Shown here in pieces: positions 57,738 through 64,000 of a stretch of DNA of 64,000 nucleotides (positions are counted from its first letter, which is position 1; each line of letters begins with the position of its first letter). A program made the position numbers and the translations under genes. A model generated the notes under the pieces. It was not told where the DNA came from, did not search any database, and saw nothing but the letters and a program-made list of their open reading frames with translations. The stretch is from the NCBI RefSeq assembly GCF_040183065.1, contig NC_091126.1, positions 144,300,204 through 144,364,203 on the forward strand. Direction: 5' to 3'. The stretch is from Periplaneta americana (lineage: Eukaryota > Arthropoda > Insecta > Blattodea > Blattidae).

Positions 57738-58148
57738 GCATTCAACAAACAACAATGGGTAAATTCTTCATTAGGGTAGATTAGTACACTAGGTTAAAAG
57801 AATAAATGTGTATGAATAGTGTGTATCGTACAATGTATTTTCCTCCAGGAATGTACTGTAACAGCTTCAATTATAATACAGTAAATTTAAATTTATATTT
57901 ATGATGAAAAATATAATATCGGTAATGAAAAATTATAATGTTCAATACAAATGTGATAGAATACTGTATGGAATAACCAATTTTCCAGGGTCCCCCTTGC
58001 AAAAGGTTTTCCTGTTTAATAAGCTCAATTTACTGATTTTTCTATAAATGTCTTAAGATAATTTTCCTTGATGCAGTACCTTATAACTGACATTTATTCG
58101 GTAACTTCTGAATGAGTGTACCCATCTCAAATTTCCACACTTACCAGT
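57738..58148. other. Possible 3' UTR of a - strand gene
   Basis: AT-rich sequence just downstream of the - strand stop codon at 58149-58151. The reverse complement of tttatt near 58093 gives an AATAAA about 54 nt after the stop. Confidence 0.3.
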
Positions 58149-58270
58149 TTATGGAGGTTTCCTGACAAGGGCTGCACCTCGCATTTCGTGTGAGAGCTCC
58201 ATTTGACTACCATCAGATGTCACTATCTTATCTTCTGTGAGAGTTGCTGCAGAGAATTGTTCCAAAATTC
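58149..58270 (-). CDS. Putative terminal coding exon of an unrecognised host gene
   Basis: On the - strand a strong acceptor (catccgtcttgtttcag) precedes 122 nt: two bases completing a split codon, then ILEQFSAATLTEDKIVTSDG, SQMELSHEMRGAALVRKPP and TAA. Composition is protein-like and less AT-rich than its surroundings, and it has no similarity to the transposon families here. Upstream exons would lie to the right; none was found in the next 6 kb, much of which is a MULE element. The protein was not identified. Confidence 0.5.
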
Positions 58271-58977
58271 CTGAAACAAGACGGATGAAAATCAGGTTTC
58301 TTTACAAGTAGTTTAAATTTTCTTCAAGCTATGCAATAGCAAGATATGGAAACTGTACTGATAATACTGATGTACTATATCTTCAAGAATAAATATCTGC
58401 AGTATTTATACTATTTTGTTCATTACTATAAGTGTAATTTTAAACTGTATTACAGTTATTGCATTATTATCTGACTATATTTAACTACCGGTACCGAATA
58501 TTGAGGTGAATAATTTTCTTAACATCTATAATGCACTAGTTGAATCAAAAACACTGTAGGATGTGGAGATCTGAGGTAGTAGTAGATTGTCTAGAAGAAA
58601 CATTGATAAATTCAGAGCTAACTTTTGCAAAAAAGAAAAGTTGTTCGGCATACAGGAGAATGCTTCAAACCTACAGGGATACCATAAATTGGGATTGATA
58701 GGGTGTATCGAAAAAAAAAAATTTCCGAAATTGAAAATGTAAGGATGTAAAAAAGTCGCCTTGCAGTGTTTACTATAAGTAATAAAAAAAATAGGATTTC
58801 TAATTACAATTTTTTACCGAGCCACAGGTCTAAAGATTAGCGTATAAAGTAAAATTTGTATTTATATTTTTATTTTCATAATTCTTCAGTGCATGGTAAA
58901 TGGCCTTATGTCACTTTCTTTTTTTAATTTTTAGTTTCTAATAAGCTATTAAACAGAAAAAACTTCAGTTTTCATTT

Positions 58978-59218
58978 GAAGAGTCCACTGCAAGAATGAT
59001 GGATGTCACTTTCTTGTCGAAAATGAACTGTCAATGCATACCTTAAGACATATAGAATGTAAATAGAGAGTTATATGGCATTAACACTGATAGTCATTGT
59101 CCAGTAATGATCGGAAAATCACAGTTAAGCTTCGAGTGCTAAGCATTTCAAACTTTCAATTGCTTCTCCTGCAAAATGTATTCCAAATGACATCCATCAT
59201 TCTCGCAGTGGACTCTTC
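58978..59218. mobile_element. MITE, 241 bp
   Basis: GAAGAGTCCACTGCAAGAAT at 58978 is repeated inverted at 59218 (GAAGAGTCCACTGCGAGAAT) and the match continues for about 33 bp with few differences. ATTT flanks both sides. No coding. Superfamily unassigned. Confidence 0.75.
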
Positions 59219-59429
59219 ATTTGTTATTACGGACTTGTTTCAAAGTCACTGAATTTGGTGTTTCTACTCTGTAAACACTAATCAGTTGTCTGCACTTCTG
59301 AAATCCTCAACACAGAAACGGATTCGGAAAGACATAGGGAAAGGTGATGATTGGTAAACACTCGGGCAGTCTGCACCCAGTTGTGAGTTGGAGTGATGCA
59401 AGGGAAGATCATTTTGTGTTGTGCTTAAG

Positions 59430-59430
<1 letters not shown>

Positions 59431-59511
<81 letters not shown>
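59431..59511. repeat. (TA)n microsatellite
   Basis: About 40 uninterrupted TA units. Confidence 0.98.
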
Positions 59512-59514
<3 letters not shown>

Positions 59515-60361
59515 ATTCCACATGGAAAGTCTGCCCAAAGATATATATCTACTTTTGGTTTATGCAAAGTTAAATTAATTTATCCCATCTTAATACTTCA
59601 ATAACAATGTTCTAAATTACTGAACTGAAAATTTAATTTTCAGCCATGAAGTTTATTTTTATATTAATGTTTAAAGTATTTGGCACTCACTCGCATGGAA
59701 TTTTTGTAACGAAAATACAAAACATCATTTGCATTTTAAATCCCATATTGCGATTTAACTGCAAATGCGCATGTTTTTTTAAATATAATTATATATTTTT
59801 ATTTTATTTGATGCTCAGCAAAAGTGGCCTTTGATGACTTGTAGAGTTATTCAAATTAATTCTCTAAAAGAAAAGCTCTTCTGAATCATTTTATGTGTAT
59901 GTTTTGACTAGATTACAAGTAGGAGAGTGTTCACAGAGAATTTTTCAAGGAATTACATCTATTGTTATTTTATGAATGATTTCAAGAAACAGAAGAAGTT
60001 GTGCGGGAAGAAAAGACAGGTTTTTGGTGAAATATTCGGAATGGTTGAAGGCTGACGTGAAGGTTCCTCAATACAAGTTCAATGGTATAGCTAAAAACCG
60101 ATCCAGAGATAAAATGTTCAATGCAAAAATGTCCACTTTCCTTATTTTCCAGCATGTATTATAGTCCACTGTTATAAAATTTCCAGAGTTTGATGTCCTC
60201 TGCTTGAATGTCCATAATTCATAAATGTCCAATGAAATGAAATGTTCACCATTACTATAAATGAAGAAATTTTTTTTTATTTTCCAACATTTTCAAGAAC
60301 TGAATATAATGTTTTCCATTTGTGTGAATAAAATTAAACAATATACAATTGGAAGATTCTG

Positions 60362-62290
60362 CTAATTATCTTGGATTTGAGGCTGAGGTTGCACATTGAT
60401 TTTTAGATGATGTGATATGGAATGCAAGTACACCTTAATATTATTGTTGTCCTTATATTCCTGGTATCTTCGCACAATATTTCCTACTCTTCTTTGGTTT
60501 GTTATATATCTCCTGCTGACTGGTTGCCAAACCATTTGATGTCTCGTTTGAAGCTGGATAATCACGTTTTCAGTATCATGCTGTTCTCTTTGAAAATTTT
60601 CTATAAATCGCCATATCCCTCCATGGTGTGCAGAAACCATTCTCTGGAATTTCGAGTGAAATTCTTCCATAGCATTGTTAGTTCTGTGTAACCCATCCAA
60701 GGTTTGTTGATACATACATATTCCACTGACCTGGAGGGAACTGAGGTGGAACAATTCTATGCCTACCTCTTGCTTGTCGCCCTCTTATGTACACAGTCTC
60801 AATTTATTCAGCCAATTCCAGAAGGTCATTATGGAGATTGTTGTATAATTCGTTGTAGGTAATTTCAATATCCTCCAAAGGTATGAACGGTAATGCCATG
60901 AGTTCTTGCATTTGGTGTCTCATTTCTGGTTCATTAACATTCACATACATTTCCTTTAGCCCCAGACTAAGAATTTTTCGGTATAGTGATTGTATGAAGT
61001 ACAATAAACAAGCTTTAATATCTGTATTTGAAAAATTTATCTGTGCTGCATTCATATTACTAAGTTCGAAGTCCATCATTATGGACGTTGGTGACAGTTT
61101 TTGTCTTGAGTCTGTGCCTTCATTTTTAAGATGTTATAAGTTGGTAATAAGAATTTCCTGTTTTCGTTATCATTAGGCAAAATATTAAAGGAAATACCCG
61201 TTCATAAATCATGCCATTTACTAAAAACAGTTGCATGAATTGATGTGGCACTGTCTTGAATGTGGCATTAGTAAACAAATAGTCAGATGCACAAAGGAAT
61301 TCAATATTTCTGTTTGTGCCAAATATTATTATTCTTTCAGGATCATCTACACCATCATCATGCAATAAAAAAATACCTCTTATAATTGTGTGTGTAAACC
61401 TCTGTGGTGGCTGAATGGTCAGACCTTCAGACTGTCACGCAGGTAGCCCAGGTTCGATTCCGGTCAGGTCTGGGATTTTTTCATTGAAAATATCCACAGT
61501 GACACTTGTGGCGGACAAGGTCGCAGTTGGGGTTTTTCCCGGGATTCTCCCGTTTTTCCCCAAATTTGTCATTTACATCATTCCGTCACCATTTCTCCAT
61601 TTCATTATCATTCCGTAGCGTTCCCTAAACGCCGACCGGCGACACATGGAGGAGGTTGGCCTAGGGACGAGTGGGGTTGCCTGCTCGAAACCTGGACCAG
61701 AGAACCTTAGTGTGGTCGGCCAGTGTGAGTTTGGGAATGCGTCATCAGAGGGCTAGCGCAATAGATCTGAACAAGGTTGCAGTGCTGGGCCATAGTGCCC
61801 CCCTCCATTAAATTCAATTCAATTGTGTGTGTGTATAAGGATGTACTATAGTGATATCTTGCAAATGACTTAAATTTTGTGGCCGATGACGATTTTTCTC
61901 TTTATTTATCATTCTTCTAAGGTTGTCCTTTTCCGGGAGTTTTGCAAGTACTTCTTCATTTAGGTTTTCCCTAGTTACATCTCGGATGATTTGTAATGGG
62001 CCTTCATGACACTATAATCGAGCTCTCACCTTCATTCTGTTTGTTAATTGTTTCACTTGTACTTCGGCTTCATCAGGAGCATGAAGGTGGTTTGAATCTC
62101 CATCACATATAATGTCCAAATTTGTATTTGTAATGCACCGTGCATTGCAACCTCTTCTATCATGACACCTCCAATATAATTTGGTATTATTCCTACTTCG
62201 TGAGTGGAAATGATATACTGTATATAGCCATTACTCACTAGCAAATTCTTTCCTTTTTGTGAATTTATAACTTGCGCCAAAATTTTACAG
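60362..62290 (-). pseudogene. FLYWCH zinc-finger MULE transposase, broken
   Basis: The start region SQKGKNLLVSNGYIQYI shifts frame into YWRCHDRRGCNARCITNTN with HLHAPDEAE, a FLYWCH finger (W, C, C, H, H all present). After a stop, LQIIRDVTRENLNEEVLAKL and MINKEKNRHRPQN follow. Past the SINE at 61396-61820 come GIFLLHDDGVDDPERIIIFG, FLCASDYLFTNATFKTVPHQ and FMQLFLVNGMIYERVFPL, the MULE catalytic domain. The tail includes ALPFIPLEDIEITY, DGLHRTNNAMEEFHSKFQRM and HHGGIWRFIENFQREQHDTE. Order and spacing match insect FLYWCH-MULE proteins. Several shifts and stops make it inactive. Confidence 0.85.
61396..61820 (+). mobile_element. SINE-G inserted in the MULE transposase gene
   Basis: The target duplication AATTGTGTGTGT is at 61384-61395 and 61821-61832. 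The head has GGTGGCTGAATGGTCAGACC (A box) and CCCAGGTTCGATTCCGGTC (B box). The body includes GACCGGCGACACATGGAGGA and GGTTGCAGTGCTGGGCCATA, and the end is AAATTCAATTC. Removing it rejoins the transposase coding region. Confidence 0.9.
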
Positions 62291-62484
62291 ATTACTTAGC
62301 TTGGCAACAGTAACATACAAGCTCATTCTTGCTTCATTCAATACATTTATTCTGCTGCACATTGTTAAGACAAATATGAAATGAGTCGACCTTAAAATGT
62401 GGGCATATTTGTAGTGGACCTTAAAGTGTGGAGATTATTGTTATTGACATTTTTATCAGTGGACATTTTATCCCGGAACCGAAA

Positions 62485-63139
62485 ATGTAAGTCACATGAA
62501 ACTAAGAGCTAAAACATAACTCATCTACTACTGGAAGCAAAATATTAACTCTAAGATACGATGGTGATGAAGTCGATATGTTGTAGTAGCAAACAATGAG
62601 GAGAATTCTGTAAATAATCAATTTAATATTTAACGGTGCGTGGGGAAATACCAGTTGCATGGCGGGAAATACTGGTCACCCATTAATGAAATGGACAGCA
62701 TAACTTGTAATAAACGTCGCCAAGAACTAATGGTAGGATCCAAGGAAGAGTCGCTGTTTTCCCGATCATTAAGTTGGATGACGTAATAGGCCTATATGAC
62801 ATCACGTATGTCGACACATTACACTGCAAGTACAAAAAATTGCTTTATTAAAAATGTGGCAATTTAACTTACCTCGATAAGATTAATAGAATACTAAAGG
62901 GAGTAGTGTAGTGAATCGATTTAAGTTAATATATGTAGGCTATAGGAAGACAATTGATAGAGCATAAGTGTAGTAACGCCATCCTTCAGATATTTATCAT
63001 ATTAGTTCCTTGTATAATATAAGTTAATTTATGATCTATTTGTCATATAAACTGTAATAAGGTTAATAGCAAACTAATGAATTCAGTTCTATTACCTGTA
63101 CATAATAATAAAGTCATAATATGTTTAATACCCCATGTA
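62485..63139. other. No recognised gene
   Basis: AT-rich; no supported coding or element ends. Confidence 0.5.
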
Positions 63140-63592
63140 TTGTGGGTCCCTACCACCATGGCATGGTGCAACCTCAGGTTGCGCATAGAAGAGACAGCCT
63201 CCAGATATATGGAGGGTAGTTGTGAATATATTGAATAAGCAGTTGCGGACAGGCAATAAGGAGTGGACCTCTAGCTTGGGGGTTGGGCGAAGGGCTAACA
63301 ACCCATCACCGTAAAAAAAACAGCTTGTTACGAAACCCCAAAATAAGCCTCCGAATGGAACTGATTCTCTGGCAGAATTACAGGAGTGTTAGTTGGGAGG
63401 CCAGAGGGGGAAAAAGGCCTTTAGGGAGGCTGAGACGTAGATGGGAGGATAATATTAAAGTGAATTTGAGGAAGGTGGGATATGATGGTAAAGACTGGAT
63501 TAATCTTGCTCTGTATAGGGACCGATGGTGGGCTTATGTAAGGGAGGTAATGAACCTTCGGGTTCTTTAAAAGCCATAAGTATGTTTAATAC
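63140..63592 (+). mobile_element. Internally deleted RTE derivative (5' UTR joined to 3' end)
   Basis: 63293-63375 matches the RTE 5' UTR (reverse complement of 25732-25655, with AACCCATCACCG and CAGCTTGTTACG). At about 63381-63388 it joins directly to the last 200 bp of the element (GTTAGTTGGGAGGCCAGAGG through AAAGCCATAAGT). About 2.8 kb of coding region is missing. Upstream leader at 63140-63292 is not present in the 25.7-kb copy. Confidence 0.85.
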
Positions 63593-64000
63593 CTTTGAAA
63601 ATATTTGATCATTTTGCGTAAGTTTATTGTTAAGGGTCTGTTCATTACGAATTCATAGCGTAATGGCTATAATAGTGGTTTATTAAACGAAGGATCCTAG
63701 AATCGAATTCTGGCGTATTCAAAGGTAAGTAACGTATTCCAATTTATTATGAAGTAATTAGTAGTATAAAGTAAGTAGAGGGAGAATGAGAGTAGAGAAA
63801 AATATATGAGGAAGGGGGTGCAATGGAGTGGTGTAGGATTGGAGAATGAAGTGGTGGGGTAATGGGGTACCGGGGGCAGCAGTCCCCAGGCTCCGATTAT
63901 TCATATATCGCGTCGTCGATCTCCTATTGGTTTGGAAAAACCAGCGACTGATTATTGGATCTTACCGAACTAATATGTATCAACAAATCTTCACGCAGTC
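63593..64000. other. No recognised gene
   Basis: A weak tRNA-like stretch lies at about 63655-63715 (TAATGGCTATAATAGTGG and AGAATCGAATTCTGG), possibly a SINE head. A purine-rich tract at 63770-63880 resembles the composition of the inserts at 11.8 and 44.8 kb. Confidence 0.35.

Larger units (their letters stand above)
60098..62481 (-). mobile_element. MULE (Mutator-like) transposon with inverted ends
   Basis: The left end near 60098 (GATCCAGAGATAAAATGTTC) and the right end read inward from 62481 (GGTTCCGGGATAAAATGTCC) form diverged inverted repeats over about 35 bp, both followed by AAAAATGTC. The element encodes a FLYWCH-MULE transposase on the - strand. No clean 9-bp target duplication was found, so the borders may be off by a few bases. 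Confidence 0.75.

Noticed and set aside
58563..58701. 45-codon open frame starting MWRSEVVVDCLEETL
   Set aside because: Short, no recognised family, no convincing splice sites; could be chance or an old transposon piece.
59282..59604. Open frames with Ile-Tyr repeats
   Set aside because: Translation of the (TA)n microsatellite.

Overview
This window reads as nuclear DNA from an insect, most likely a cockroach- or termite-like (blattodean) species. It is AT-rich and has GT-AG introns. It is densely packed with non-LTR retrotransposons, tRNA-derived SINEs, hAT, mariner, pogo-like, piggyBac-like and MULE elements, and one Penelope-like element. The blattodean guess rests on the style of the RTE and LINE2 proteins and is an inference. 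No bacterial operons, rRNA, CRISPR or convincing functional tRNA genes were seen.

One host gene is clear. Seven exons on the + strand (205-321, 5036-5307, 6058-6145, 9140-9279, 12603-12749, 12834-12958, 16342-16532) join in frame into a 359-residue C-terminal part of the KIAA2013 (DUF2152) membrane protein family. It ends in a transmembrane helix, with a stop at 16530-16532 and an AATAAA at 16616. The 5' half lies upstream of the window. Its introns hold two jockey-like LINE 3' ends, pogo-like MITEs (one carrying a TTAA-flanked insertion), a LINE2 fragment and a small TA-flanked MITE. A second possible host exon, a terminal coding exon on the - strand, lies at 58149-58270; its protein was not recognised.

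Most of the rest is nested mobile DNA. 16.9-19.2 kb is one hAT element (perfect 8-bp target duplication) containing a SINE, a piggyBac-type MITE and a 650-bp repeat. 22.7-25.7 kb is a nearly complete RTE-type LINE broken by two frameshifts. 27.7-30.9 kb is a cluster of inverted duplications: a fold-back mariner, a head-to-head SINE pair and a smaller inverted repeat. 36.3-37.8 kb is an element with 39-bp inverted ends and reiterated internal motifs. 38.9-41.1 kb is a hAT carrying a Stowaway-like MITE. 42.5-47.3 kb is a pile-up of mariner, LINE, SINE and hAT remnants. 53.6-55.0 kb is a Penelope-like element with inverted terminal repeats, each carrying a candidate hammerhead ribozyme. 55.5-57.7 kb is a SINE split by a hAT that itself holds a smaller inverted-repeat element. 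60.1-62.5 kb is a MULE with a FLYWCH zinc finger, split by a SINE. 63.1-63.6 kb is an internally deleted RTE derivative.

Most element coding regions are broken, so apart from the KIAA2013 gene the window is a record of successive insertions. Target duplications and empty sites within the window allow several insertions to be put in relative order.
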